Part shown: piece after piece, positions 41,630-49,709 of the stretch
How positions within the stretch are numbered: the first letter of the stretch is position 1
How the letters are laid out: each line of letters starts with the position of its first letter
NCBI RefSeq assembly: GCF_000717185.1
Contig: NZ_JNYE01000020.1
Coordinates: forward strand, 13,932 to 77,931
Origin: Kitasatospora phosalacinea
Lineage (GTDB): Bacteria > Actinomycetota > Actinomycetes > Streptomycetales > Streptomycetaceae
Direction of reading: 5' to 3'
DNA length: 64,000 bases
Notes under the pieces: model-generated
The model's database searches: none
Seen by the model: only the letters and a program-made list of their open reading frames with translations
Told to the model about the DNA's origin: nothing
Program-made: the position numbers and the translations under genes

Positions 41630-41734
41630 GCCGACGCCCGTCAGGCCGACGCCCGTCAGGCCGACGCCCGCCCGTCCAACGCCCGTCAGACCGACGCCCG
41701 TCAGGCCGACGCCCGTCAGTCAGAAGCCCGTTCG
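41630..41734. repeat. Seven-copy 15-bp tandem array between convergent genes
   Basis: GCCGACGCCCGTCAG units run from 41630; copies 3, 4 and 7 are degenerate. The last copies enter the 3' end of the minus-strand nucleotidyltransferase gene (its last codons read as part of the array). Confidence 0.9.
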
Positions 41735-42537
41735 ATCAGCGCCTGCTCGATCAGGGCGCGGGTGAACAGCCAGGCCTGCTCGGCCCGTCGGGCCCGGGCC
41801 TCGGGGGTGAGGACGGGCGGGGTGCCGGTGCCGTAGCGGCGGGCGGCGATGTCCTCGGCCAGGCCGGGCGGGGCGCCCAGGGCCGGGAGGCGGGTGATCG
41901 CCTCGCGCTTGGTGATCAACCGGCCCTCGCGCAGCGCGGCGGTGGCGCGGACGGCGGTGACCGGGCCGTGGTCGACCCAGACGTCGCGCTGCCACGGGTC
42001 GGGGCGGGCGGTGATCGGGTACCAGTAGTCGCGCAGGTCGGCCCGGACGAAGGCGTGCAGCTCGGCGTCGTCCACCGACGGCAGCAGCTCGCCGGGCCGT
42101 TCGCCCGCCAACACCTCGCCCCCGTCCAGGAGTTCGCGGCGGGTGACGGCCGTGACCGGGCGCCGCATCGGCTCGCCCTGGGCGAAGGTGAAGTGGGCGA
42201 CGGCCGGGTCGGCGAGTTCCCCGTCCGGCAGGTAGCTGCAGTGCAGCCGCTCCGCGTCGGGGTCCTCCGCGATCAACTCCCGGTGCAGCGCGGCGAGTCG
42301 GCCCTGCAGCTGCCCGTCCGGGGCGGCGGGGAGGACGGCGACCAGGTCGAGGTCGCTGCGCCCGTGCCGGTAGTCCCCGTGCGCCAGCGAGCCGTGCGCC
42401 CACAGCGCGCGCACGGGCGTGACGGCGGGCAGGCGGGTCGCGAACTCCGCCAGCAGGGGTGCGGCCAGGGCCCGTTGGACGGCTTCGGCGGCCTCCTGCC
42501 CGGCGGCGGACGGGTGCCACGGGTCCGGGATGGTCAT
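41716..42537 (-). CDS. Nucleotidyltransferase-fold protein, AadA/ANT-like
   Basis: 273 residues. The metal motif ALWAHGSLAHGDYRHGRSDLDLVAVLP (GS-x-SDxDL) identifies a Pol-beta-type nucleotidyltransferase; the C-terminal helical part and YWYPITARPDPWQRDVWVDHGPVTA resemble aminoglycoside 3''/9 adenylyltransferases. Whether it modifies an antibiotic is unknown. ATG 42537; a divergent VOC protein starts 129 bases away. Confidence 0.85.
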   Translation of the reverse strand: MTIPDPWHPSAAGQEAAEAVQRALAAPLLAEFATRLPAVTPVRALWAHGSLAHGDYRHGRSDLDLVAVLPAAPDGQLQGRLAALHRELIAEDPDAERLHCSYLPDGELADPAVAHFTFAQGEPMRRPVTAVTRRELLDGGEVLAGERPGELLPSVDDAELHAFVRADLRDYWYPITARPDPWQRDVWVDHGPVTAVRATAALREGRLITKREAITRLPALGAPPGLAEDIAARRYGTGTPPVLTPEARARRAEQAWLFTRALIEQALIERASD

Positions 42538-42665
42538 GCACCCATCCTGGCACGGCTGCCCGCCGGTGCCGCCGCGCCTGCGGGAGGAAGCGCCGGGCGC
42601 GCCCTACCGTCGGAGCGGTCCGGTCGTCCGGCCGGGCGACCGTACGGGAACGGAGGACCCTTCCG

Positions 42666-43145
42666 ATGGCTCAGAAGATCACCACTTTCCTGTGGTTCGA
42701 CGACCAGGCCGAGCAGGCCGCCGAGTTCTACGCCTCGGTGTTCGAGTACGGCCGGGTCACCGACGTGCAGCGCTACTCGGAGGCCGGGCCGGGCGAGCCC
42801 GGCAGCGTGATGCTGGTGTCCTTCGAACTGTTCGGCCAGGAGTTCCTGGCCCTGAACGGCGGCCCGCAGTTCCCCTTCACCGAGGCCGTCTCGCTACAGG
42901 TCGACTGCGCCGACCAGGCCGAGGTCGACCGCTACTGGGAACTGCTGACCGCGGACGGCGGCGCACCGGGCCCGTGCGGCTGGTTGAAGGACCGTTACGG
43001 CCTGTCCTGGCAGATCGTGCCGCGCCGGATGACGGAACTGCTCTCCGACCCGGACCCGGACCGCGTGCGCCGGGCCACCGCGGCCATGCTGCAGATGGGC
43101 AAGCTCGACATCGCCGCCCTGGAGGCCGCGGCCGACGGGGACTGA
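42666..43145 (+). CDS. VOC-family protein, PhnB-like
   Basis: 159 residues from ATG 42666 with GGAGG twelve bases upstream. ITTFLWFDDQAEQAAEFYASVF and LLTADGGAPGPCGWLKDRYGLSWQIVP are the typical start and end of PhnB/glyoxalase-like proteins in actinobacteria, once called 3-demethylubiquinone methyltransferase. The fold binds a metal or ligand; function unknown. Confidence 0.88.
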   Translation: MAQKITTFLWFDDQAEQAAEFYASVFEYGRVTDVQRYSEAGPGEPGSVMLVSFELFGQEFLALNGGPQFPFTEAVSLQVDCADQAEVDRYWELLTADGGAPGPCGWLKDRYGLSWQIVPRRMTELLSDPDPDRVRRATAAMLQMGKLDIAALEAAADGD

Positions 43146-43303
43146 TCCCGCCCCCTGGGGAACCCCCGCCCGGCGTTCGTCCCTGCACGGAGGAACTCCC
43201 CGGACGGAGCAGCGGGCCCGGGCAGCAGGCCGCTCCGGCAAACGGGCTGACGGCGGCCGCCCGGGCTGGCAGCATGGCCCCGTGACCCGTCTCCGAGAGG
43301 CCC

Positions 43304-43711
43304 GTGCCGCGTAAGCCGCCCGGCGCCGTCCGCGTCGTCCCGCGGCAGCGGCCCGCCCGTCCCGTCCGCCGCCTCCAGGGCCTGCCCCGGCGCACCCGGG
43401 CGGCCGTCCACCGCATCGAGGCCCTGGGCCTGGGGCCGGGCGCGGTCGCCGAGGCGCTGCACCAGTACGAGGGCTTCCTCCGCCGACCGGGCCGCTACCT
43501 CTACGTACCCTGGCCCACCTGCCCCTGCTGCGACCCCCTGTACGCCCGGGACGTCCTGGAGACCGCCCTCCACCGCCTCCCCCGCCCGGCCCGCACCCCC
43601 CTGCGCGTCCTGGTCGACCGCCTCGACGAGGAGTTCCGCCGCCGCACCCTGCCCGACCCGCTGGCCGCCCACCCGGCCCCCTGGTGGCACCGGCGCCTCC
43701 GCGCGGACTGA
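43304..43711 (+). CDS. Conserved streptomycete hypothetical protein, Arg-rich
   Basis: 135 residues from GTG 43304 with GAGAGG just upstream. Contains PWPTCPCCDPLYARDVLETALHRLP, whose CPCC cluster may bind metal, and many Arg/Pro. The family is common in Streptomyces, function unknown. A ten-codon frame at 43282-43314 (MTRLREARAA) overlaps the start; I regard it as chance. Ends at the convergent pilus-region hairpin. Confidence 0.65.
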   Translation: MPRKPPGAVRVVPRQRPARPVRRLQGLPRRTRAAVHRIEALGLGPGAVAEALHQYEGFLRRPGRYLYVPWPTCPCCDPLYARDVLETALHRLPRPARTPLRVLVDRLDEEFRRRTLPDPLAAHPAPWWHRRLRAD

Positions 43712-43713
43712 CA

Positions 43714-43750
43714 CCGCCCGCCGCCCCGGGGGACGGGGAACGGCGGGCGG
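43714..43750. terminator. Hairpin between convergent genes
   Basis: CCGCCCGCCG (43714-43723) pairs with CGGCGGGCGG (43741-43750); the loop is GC-rich and could add CCCC/GGGG pairing. It begins three bases after the hypothetical gene stop and 26 bases after the LysM-BTAD gene stop on the other strand. Confidence 0.65.
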
Positions 43751-43775
43751 CGGGTGGTGCGGTCCGGTGTGCGGT

Positions 43776-46700
43776 TCAGCTGCCGGTGAGCAGGTCGCGG
43801 AGCAGGGCCACGGTGTCCGGGTCGAGGTCGCGGCCGGTGCGGCGGCTGAGCGCGTCGAGGCGGTTGACGGAGCGGACGAGCTGGTCGCGGGCGCCCGCCG
43901 AGGCGTAGGCGTAGAACAGGTCGCGGTGCAGGAGTTCGACCTCGGGGGCGACGGCGAGGGCGCGGAAGATCGCGGCCTCGGCGGTGCGGTGGTCGCCGTA
44001 CTGCAGGCGGCGGGCGGCGAGTTCGTGCGCGGTGTCGACGATCGCGGCCAGCATGTCCTGCCGTTCGACCTCCGCCCAGGCGAAGGTCCCGCCCGGGGCC
44101 TCGGCGAACGGGGCGCCGCGGACCAGGGCGAGGGCGTGCGCGAGGGCCGCGTCGGCGGTGCTGGAGGTGGAGCGCATGCCGCGCCGGTACAGGCTGCGGA
44201 ACTCGTCCCAGTCGCAGGTGACGGTCGGCGCCAGGGTGTACGTGTCGGCGGGCTGCCCGTCGAGGTAGTCGCGCCCCTCCGGGGAGGTGCCCAACCAGCC
44301 CGCCAGTGCGGCGAGTTTGACCGGCAGCGGCTCGGCGAGGCGCTCCGCGGTGGCCTTCGGGTCGAGGTGCGCGGCGCCCGGGTGGATGTCGCGGTCGATC
44401 GCGGTGTGCTCGCTGCCGGGGCGCAGCGCCAGGTACGCGGCGAGCTCGGTGAGCCGGGGACGGCCCGCGGGGTCGGCGCTGCCCGCCGCCCCGAGGACGT
44501 CGACCGGCCCGAGCACCCGGATCCGCGGCGCGGACCGCAGGTGGTGGGCCTCCGGCGAGCGCAGGATCGCCAGCAGGTCGTCGCTGTCGGTGCGGGCCGG
44601 GCCGCTCCCGGGCCGGGCGGACGGCCGGGCCGGGGAGCGCGGGTCGGGGGCCGCCGCCTGGTCGTGGGTGGGTAGCGGCTCGGGCGCAGGCACGGGCTCG
44701 GGCTCGGGCGCCGCCGGTGCTTCGACCGGCCGCTCGACGGGCTGCTCGACGGGCTGCTCGACGGGCTGCTCGACGGGCTGCTCGGTCGGGGCGGGGGCAG
44801 CGAGTTCGAACGACCGGGTGCCGCCGTCCGCCGCCGCATCGGGCGCGAACCCGGGTGCGGCGGGCGGGAGTTGCTCCTGCGGCGGCAGCGGCTGGGCGGG
44901 CACGGCGGGCGGCAGGGCGGCGGCGATCCGGGGGTCGACGGGCGTGCCGTGCGGCGGGGTGGTGACCTTGCGGGCCTGCCCGTTCGCGGCGTGCCGCGGC
45001 TCGGCGGGCACCGCGGGCTGGACGGGCTGGGCGGGTTCCGGCGCGGGCTCCGCCGTCGGCACCGCCGTCGGCACCGCGGGCGGCAGCGCGGCGGGCTGGA
45101 CGGGCACCACCGGCACGACCGCGTACGGGTTGGTGGGCGCGGTCGGGACGAGTCCGGCGAACGGGCTGCTGCCGGTGGGCACGACCCGGGCCAGCAGCCG
45201 GGGCCCGGCCCCGTCGCCCTCGGCGGCGCCACCACCGCCGCCACCGGCAGGCTTCTCCAGGCTGGTCCTCGCCGGGGCGTCGGCCGCGCTCGCCTCCGCC
45301 CCGGCGGCCCCGCCCGGCCCGGTGGGTCCGCCGAGCAGGGCGATCAGCCGGGCGTCGAGCGTGCCGTCGGCCCGGACGCCGCCCTCCGCCGCCTCGTCCT
45401 CCAGCTCGCCGTAGCCCGTGCCGAACGGGGCGGGGACGGCTCCTATCGCGGCGCCGACCGCGGCCAGCGCGGGGACGGGCAGCGGGAGTTCGGCCTCGTC
45501 CTCGGGGCCGTTGTGCGGGCCGTCGATGGTCCAGTCGGGGGCCGGGTGCTGGGTGAAGTCGCCGGAGGCGCGGACGAGTTCGCCGAGCTGGGCGTACTGT
45601 TCGCGGTTCAGGCGCTGGAGTTCGACGCTGAGGTGCAGGCCGGGCAGGGCGGCGTGGCCGGTGGCGGGGAGGGTCCAGCGGGCGACCGGTCCGGCGCCGC
45701 GCTCGGGGGCGCGGGTGAGGACGGCCAGGCAGGTGCGGGGGCGGCCGTCGAGCAGGCGGCCGAGCTCGGCGGGGACGGTGCCGGAGGGCGGCTGCGCGGA
45801 CAGCACGATCTCCGGCAGCCAGGCCTCGTCGGCGCTGCCGCGGCTGCGGGCCTCGCGGGGGCTGCCGACGTTCGCGCCGATCAGGGTGGCGCGGGCCTTG
45901 GCGGTGCGCGGGCCGAGGGCGGCGAGTGCGGCCTCCAGGGTGGGGTGGTGGTGGACCCGGTCGGCGGCCGGTCCGGCGGTGGGCAGGTCGGTGGCGATGC
46001 CGACCAGGTGCAGGTGCAGGCGGTCGGCGAGCGGACTGTGGGCCAGTTCGACGGCGAGGCTGCGCAGCACGTCCTCGGCGTCCTCGGGGTGCCCGGACAG
46101 GTGCACCAGCCGGACGGTCTCCAGGTCGGCCAGCACGGTGGAGCCGTCGGGGGTGGCGCCGAGGGTGACCAGCGCAGGGTAGGGGGCGGCGTACTTGGCG
46201 GCCTGTGCGGCGGAGAGCAGTTCGGTGGAGTCGACGGGGCACCACCACACGTTCGGGGCGTGCGCGGCCCGGAACGGGGCGATCGGCACGGCCGGTGCGG
46301 CCAGGTGCAGTTCGACGGTCCCGGCCACGGTGACCCGGGCGGCGACCAGGGCGGGCAGCCGCTTCTCGCCGCGGACGGTGTTGCGACCCAGGGTGCGCAG
46401 GGCCCGGTTGAGCAGGTCCAGGCCGTGCTCGTCCTGCCGGGCCTTCAGCTCGGCCTCGAAGCGGCCCGCCTCGGCCGAGGGCAGGGCGATCCGGTGCCGG
46501 GGGCGGCGGGCCCGCTGCTGGTCGGTGCGGCGGCGGCCGACCAGGGTGATCAGCGCGGCGGCCATCAGCACGCCGAGGCCGGAGGCGGCCAGCGCCACGG
46601 TGTAGTCGCCGCCGCCGCTCTTCGCGACGTTCTGCTGGTCGCGGACGGCGGGCAGGTTGGCGGCGGCCGCGGTGTCCTGCGGAGCGGGCGTCTGCGCCTC

Positions 46701-47954
46701 GGCCGCGGGCGGGGTGGCCTGCTGCTGCGGGGCGGACGGCTGGGCTTCGGGCGTCTGGGCCGCGGGCGCGGGGCTCTGCGCGTCCGGGGCGGGCGCTTCC
46801 GGTGCGGGCGGCTGGGCCTCCGGCGCGGGCGGCTGGGCCTCCGGCGCGGGCGCGGGGGCGGGGGCGGTCGCGGCGCCGGGCACGGTGAGCACCATGCCGG
46901 GGGCGAGCACGTCCGGGTCGGTGAGCCGTTCGCCGTCGGGGGCGGTGACGCCCTGGTTGGCGGCGAAGAGCTCGGGCCAGCGGTCGCCGTCGCCCAACTC
47001 CCGCTGGGCGATGGCGGAGAGCGAGTCGCCGGAGTGCACGGTGACGCTGCCGTGCGCGGGCCCGGCGGGTGCGGCGGGCAGCGCGGGCGCGGTGCTGCTG
47101 CCCGCGGTGGTGCCGGTGGCGGTGCCCGCGGCGGTGTCGGGCTTGGCGTCGGCGGGCATCAGCAGCCGCCAGCCGGGCTGGATCGGGCGGTCGGCGTCGA
47201 AGCGGGTGCCCGAACCGTCCATCGGGCGGCCCGCGTTGAGCTTGGCGATCTCCGTCCAGCGTTCCCCGGAGCCGAGTTGGCGTTCGGCGATGGACCACAG
47301 GCTGTCGGCGGGCCGGGCGTCGCGGACGGTGTAGGTCGGCTGCTGCTGCGGGTCGGCGGCGGGCGCGGCCGCGGGGGCCCCGGCGGGCAGTGCGGCGTAG
47401 GCCGGTGCGGCGTTCAACTGGGCTGCGGTGGCCGGGCGCTGGGCGAGTTCGGGGGTGGCGGCGAAGGCCGATCCGGCGACCGGGAGCAGGGCCAGTACGG
47501 AGCCGATCAGGCCGGCCGCGATGCGCTGGCTCCAGCCGAAGGCGGGGATCCGGCGGGCGACCCGGCCGCGGAGTTGGGCGGGGACCTCGACCAGGACGGA
47601 GAGCAGGAAGCACAGCCAGCCGATCCAGCCGACGCCGACCAGCAGCCACAGGAAGAGGCTGCCGTCGTCGGGGCTGGTGAGCGCGGCGATCAGGTCGCCG
47701 TGGACCGGGTCGCCCGCCGCGGCGACGGCGAGGGTGCCGTAGCCGAGCAGGGCGGGCACGCCGGCCAGCAGCAGGACGAGTGCCAGCAGGGAGCCGAGCG
47801 CGGCGAGCACCGAGCCGCCCGCGCCCCGTCGGCGGCGCCGTCCGGCGGCCACCGGGGCGGGTTGCGGTCCGCCGCGGCCGGTGCGGGCGGTGCGGTCCGG
47901 TTGCCGCTCCCGGCGGCCCTTGCGGTGCTGGTCGTCGGCTCCGCGCGCGGCCAT
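43776..47954 (-). CDS. Membrane LysM protein with C-terminal winged-helix and BTAD (SARP-like) module
   Basis: 1392 residues. N-terminal cytoplasmic tail, three membrane segments within about 47-165, then two LysM-like domains (about 208-268: ARPADSLWSIAERQLGSGER; about 300-360: HSGDSLSAIAQRELGDGDR), a Pro/Ala-rich linker and another membrane segment (DYTVALAASGLGVLMAAALITLVG, about 448-470). The long inner part includes an ATPase-like/DUF region, Pro-rich repeats (PVEQ four times), and at about 1150-1392 a winged-helix start RIRVLGPVDVLG plus a bacterial transcriptional activator domain (RDYLDGQPADTY to LLRDLLTGS). So an envelope sensor may be joined to a regulatory output. ATG overlaps the previous stop (TGATG). 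It ends the pilus cluster. Confidence 0.85.
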   Translation of the reverse strand: MAARGADDQHRKGRRERQPDRTARTGRGGPQPAPVAAGRRRRRGAGGSVLAALGSLLALVLLLAGVPALLGYGTLAVAAAGDPVHGDLIAALTSPDDGSLFLWLLVGVGWIGWLCFLLSVLVEVPAQLRGRVARRIPAFGWSQRIAAGLIGSVLALLPVAGSAFAATPELAQRPATAAQLNAAPAYAALPAGAPAAAPAADPQQQPTYTVRDARPADSLWSIAERQLGSGERWTEIAKLNAGRPMDGSGTRFDADRPIQPGWRLLMPADAKPDTAAGTATGTTAGSSTAPALPAAPAGPAHGSVTVHSGDSLSAIAQRELGDGDRWPELFAANQGVTAPDGERLTDPDVLAPGMVLTVPGAATAPAPAPAPEAQPPAPEAQPPAPEAPAPDAQSPAPAAQTPEAQPSAPQQQATPPAAEAQTPAPQDTAAAANLPAVRDQQNVAKSGGGDYTVALAASGLGVLMAAALITLVGRRRTDQQRARRPRHRIALPSAEAGRFEAELKARQDEHGLDLLNRALRTLGRNTVRGEKRLPALVAARVTVAGTVELHLAAPAVPIAPFRAAHAPNVWWCPVDSTELLSAAQAAKYAAPYPALVTLGATPDGSTVLADLETVRLVHLSGHPEDAEDVLRSLAVELAHSPLADRLHLHLVGIATDLPTAGPAADRVHHHPTLEAALAALGPRTAKARATLIGANVGSPREARSRGSADEAWLPEIVLSAQPPSGTVPAELGRLLDGRPRTCLAVLTRAPERGAGPVARWTLPATGHAALPGLHLSVELQRLNREQYAQLGELVRASGDFTQHPAPDWTIDGPHNGPEDEAELPLPVPALAAVGAAIGAVPAPFGTGYGELEDEAAEGGVRADGTLDARLIALLGGPTGPGGAAGAEASAADAPARTSLEKPAGGGGGGAAEGDGAGPRLLARVVPTGSSPFAGLVPTAPTNPYAVVPVVPVQPAALPPAVPTAVPTAEPAPEPAQPVQPAVPAEPRHAANGQARKVTTPPHGTPVDPRIAAALPPAVPAQPLPPQEQLPPAAPGFAPDAAADGGTRSFELAAPAPTEQPVEQPVEQPVEQPVERPVEAPAAPEPEPVPAPEPLPTHDQAAAPDPRSPARPSARPGSGPARTDSDDLLAILRSPEAHHLRSAPRIRVLGPVDVLGAAGSADPAGRPRLTELAAYLALRPGSEHTAIDRDIHPGAAHLDPKATAERLAEPLPVKLAALAGWLGTSPEGRDYLDGQPADTYTLAPTVTCDWDEFRSLYRRGMRSTSSTADAALAHALALVRGAPFAEAPGGTFAWAEVERQDMLAAIVDTAHELAARRLQYGDHRTAEAAIFRALAVAPEVELLHRDLFYAYASAGARDQLVRSVNRLDALSRRTGRDLDPDTVALLRDLLTGS

Positions 47955-48397
47955 CAGCCGGTGGTCCCTTCCGTGATGCCGTGCAGCAGGGTGGCCTTGC
48001 CGTGGCCCTGCACGGAGAGTGTGGTGATGCCGACCACGCCGAGCAGCGCGGTCCGGTAGGTGCTGGTGACGCTGACGCTGATCACGCTCAGGTCGGGGTA
48101 CTGCGGGAAGTCGACGCGGCCCGCGACGCCCTGGGAGGCGAGGTAGGCCCGGGCGGCGGACTCGGCCTGCCCGGGGTCGACCTGGTAGCCGCCTCCGGAG
48201 CGCAGCCGGTCGATGTCGAGTTGCTGTCCGGCCACCCGGGCGGCTTCCTGCGCTATCGCGTCGGCCCGTTCGGTGGCCCGCAGTTGGCCGCCGAAGTCGA
48301 GCACCAGGCCGACCACGGCGACCAGGCTGACGGCGGTGATGGCGACCATGACCGAAATGCTGCCCCGGTCCTGCCCGTTCACGCCTCGTGCGTCCAC
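47954..48397 (-). CDS. TadG-like pilus assembly protein
   Basis: 147 residues from GTG 48397 with GGGGAGGG upstream. After a short charged head (DARGVNGQDRG) a hydrophobic helix SISVMVAITAVSLVAVVGLVLDFG follows, then a soluble region with RATERADAIAQEAARVAGQQ, as in TadE/TadG-like proteins of actinobacterial Tad loci. It lacks the Glu at +5 of true prepilins. Single-base overlap with the LysM gene. Confidence 0.8.
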   Translation of the reverse strand: MDARGVNGQDRGSISVMVAITAVSLVAVVGLVLDFGGQLRATERADAIAQEAARVAGQQLDIDRLRSGGGYQVDPGQAESAARAYLASQGVAGRVDFPQYPDLSVISVSVTSTYRTALLGVVGITTLSVQGHGKATLLHGITEGTTG

Positions 48398-48429
48398 GTT
48401 CCCTCCCCCCACGGTCTGTTGACGTCCTC

Positions 48430-48888
48430 TCAGTTTCCCCGGTAGCGGTCCAGCACGGAGGTGAACGTGCCGGTGACGGTCTTGCTGCCCGGTACGCCGT
48501 CCAGTCCGATCAGGTCGGAGAGCGGCACCGTGCAGGAGACCCGGACGGTGACGGTGGTCAGGGTGCCGCCGCTGGTCGCCAGGCTGCCGTACTCCGGCTC
48601 GCCGACCGGTTCGGCCGCGCACTTCACCGAGCGGGCGGCGAGCGCCTGTCCGACGGCGTCGGCGGCGTCCTGCCGGGCCGCTTCGGGGCTGCGGGCCAGG
48701 GAGGCGGCGCGGGCTCCGGCGCGGGCGGCGGCGTCGACCACCGCGCCGGTGGTCTGCAGGCGTCCGGCGGCGACCGCCATCAGGGCGAAGCTGAGCACCA
48801 CCGGCACCAGGACCGCCGCTTCGATCGCGAACGAACCCCGTTCCCCGGTACGGGAGTCGCCCCTCTGCTCCGCTCCCCTGCCGCTCAC
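48430..48888 (-). CDS. TadE/G-like pseudopilin
   Basis: 152 residues from GTG 48888, overlapping the upstream stop in GTGA. The signal ERG-SFAIEAAVLVPVVLSFALMAVAAG has a prepilin-type Gly18 at -1 and Glu23 at +5. The rest is a soluble domain with a Cys pair (KCAAEPVG, VSCTVPL). TadE-like proteins are minor pilins processed by a TadV-type peptidase, which is not in this window. Confidence 0.82.
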   Translation of the reverse strand: MSGRGAEQRGDSRTGERGSFAIEAAVLVPVVLSFALMAVAAGRLQTTGAVVDAAARAGARAASLARSPEAARQDAADAVGQALAARSVKCAAEPVGEPEYGSLATSGGTLTTVTVRVSCTVPLSDLIGLDGVPGSKTVTGTFTSVLDRYRGN

Positions 48889-49331
48889 GGCACCACCGGC
48901 GGGACGAACTTCTCCCGGGGCGCGGTGGCGGTCTTGGTGATCGCCAGGTCCGCGAACGGGAAGAGGGTGAGCGGTTGCACCGTGACGGACAGCTGGTACA
49001 GGTCGGGGTCGCTGCCGGTCTGCCGCGGCGGCGCGCCCAGTTCGACCACGTCGCCGAGCCGTTCGACGAACTCGGTGGCCCGTTCCTCGCCCGCACCGGT
49101 CGGCGCGCCGTTGATCCGTCCGGCTTCCACGCCCTCCCGGGCGGCCGCCAGCGCGGCCTGTTCGGCGTACCACCACAGGCCGGCCTGCACCACCAGGAGG
49201 ATCACGAAGAGCACGGCCGGGAAGACGATGGCGAGGCTGATCGCCATCGCCCCCCGGTCGGAGCTGCGGGCACGCGCGAGCCACCCGGCCGGTGCGGGCC
49301 GGGTGGCGGGCCGGTGCGGGCGGCGGGTCAC
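48885..49331 (-). CDS. TadE-family pilus assembly protein
   Basis: 148 residues from GTG 49331, overlapping the stop of the preceding pilin gene by GTGA. An Arg/Pro-rich head precedes DRGAMAISLAIVFPAVLFVILLVVQAGLWWYAEQAALAAAREG, a classic TadE motif (membrane helix followed by AAREG). The +5 residue is Ser, not Glu. Confidence 0.83.
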   Translation of the reverse strand: MTRRPHRPATRPAPAGWLARARSSDRGAMAISLAIVFPAVLFVILLVVQAGLWWYAEQAALAAAREGVEAGRINGAPTGAGEERATEFVERLGDVVELGAPPRQTGSDPDLYQLSVTVQPLTLFPFADLAITKTATAPREKFVPPVVP

Positions 49332-49591
49332 GGCGCGGTGCCGCCGGCGGGGACGTCCTTCTGGATGTCGCCCTGGACCTTGTTGCCGAGCTGGGAGATC
49401 GCGTAGACGACCGTCCCGGCGATGGTGACCAGCACGATCACGGCGAGGGCGAGTTCGATGCTGATCGCGCCGCGGTCGCCGGACTCGCGGGCGGCGCGCA
49501 GCTTGACGAGGCGGTACTCGAGGACGGGACGGACGAGATGGAGCGGGAGCAGCGGTCGCAGGGCGGCCGCCACGGTGCGGATTCGGGCCAT
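49328..49591 (-). CDS. Flp/Tad-type prepilin, likely major pilin
   Basis: 87 residues. A 41-residue basic leader ends in SGDRG, followed by AISIELALAVIVLVTIAGTV: Gly41 at -1 and Glu46 at +5 are the class IVb prepilin processing motif. The mature part of about 46 residues is almost all one helix plus a short tail, as in Flp pilins. ATG 49591 with GGAG nine bases upstream. The leader is longer than in Gram-negative Flp. It begins a second overlapping block after a 118-bp gap from tadC. Confidence 0.82.
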   Translation of the reverse strand: MARIRTVAAALRPLLPLHLVRPVLEYRLVKLRAARESGDRGAISIELALAVIVLVTIAGTVVYAISQLGNKVQGDIQKDVPAGGTAP

Positions 49592-49709
49592 GGTGTGGTC
49601 TCCAGGACTTCGACGGGAGGGGCTGGTTGCGGGGTGCCGCGCTGGGCGGGTGGCGCTGTTCCTTCGCTGCTCGGTCGGGTGGTGCCGGGTCTTCGGGCCT
49701 TCCCCGGCC
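49592..49709 (-). promoter_or_regulatory. Gap between tadC and the pilin gene
   Basis: The only sizeable gap in the pilus block besides the one near 55.1 kb. It contains GCCGGG...CCCGGC (weak stem around 49684-49708) just after tadC, a possible partial terminator or RNA processing hairpin that would let pilin mRNA accumulate separately. I see no clear promoter. Confidence 0.4.

Noticed and set aside
41716..42537. Aminoglycoside resistance gene
   Set aside because: The nucleotidyltransferase motif is clear but nothing in the sequence fixes the substrate, and such proteins are common chromosomal genes.
43282..43314. A ten-codon leader-like ORF (MTRLREARAA) before the hypothetical gene
   Set aside because: No ribosome binding site or attenuator structure; size fits chance.
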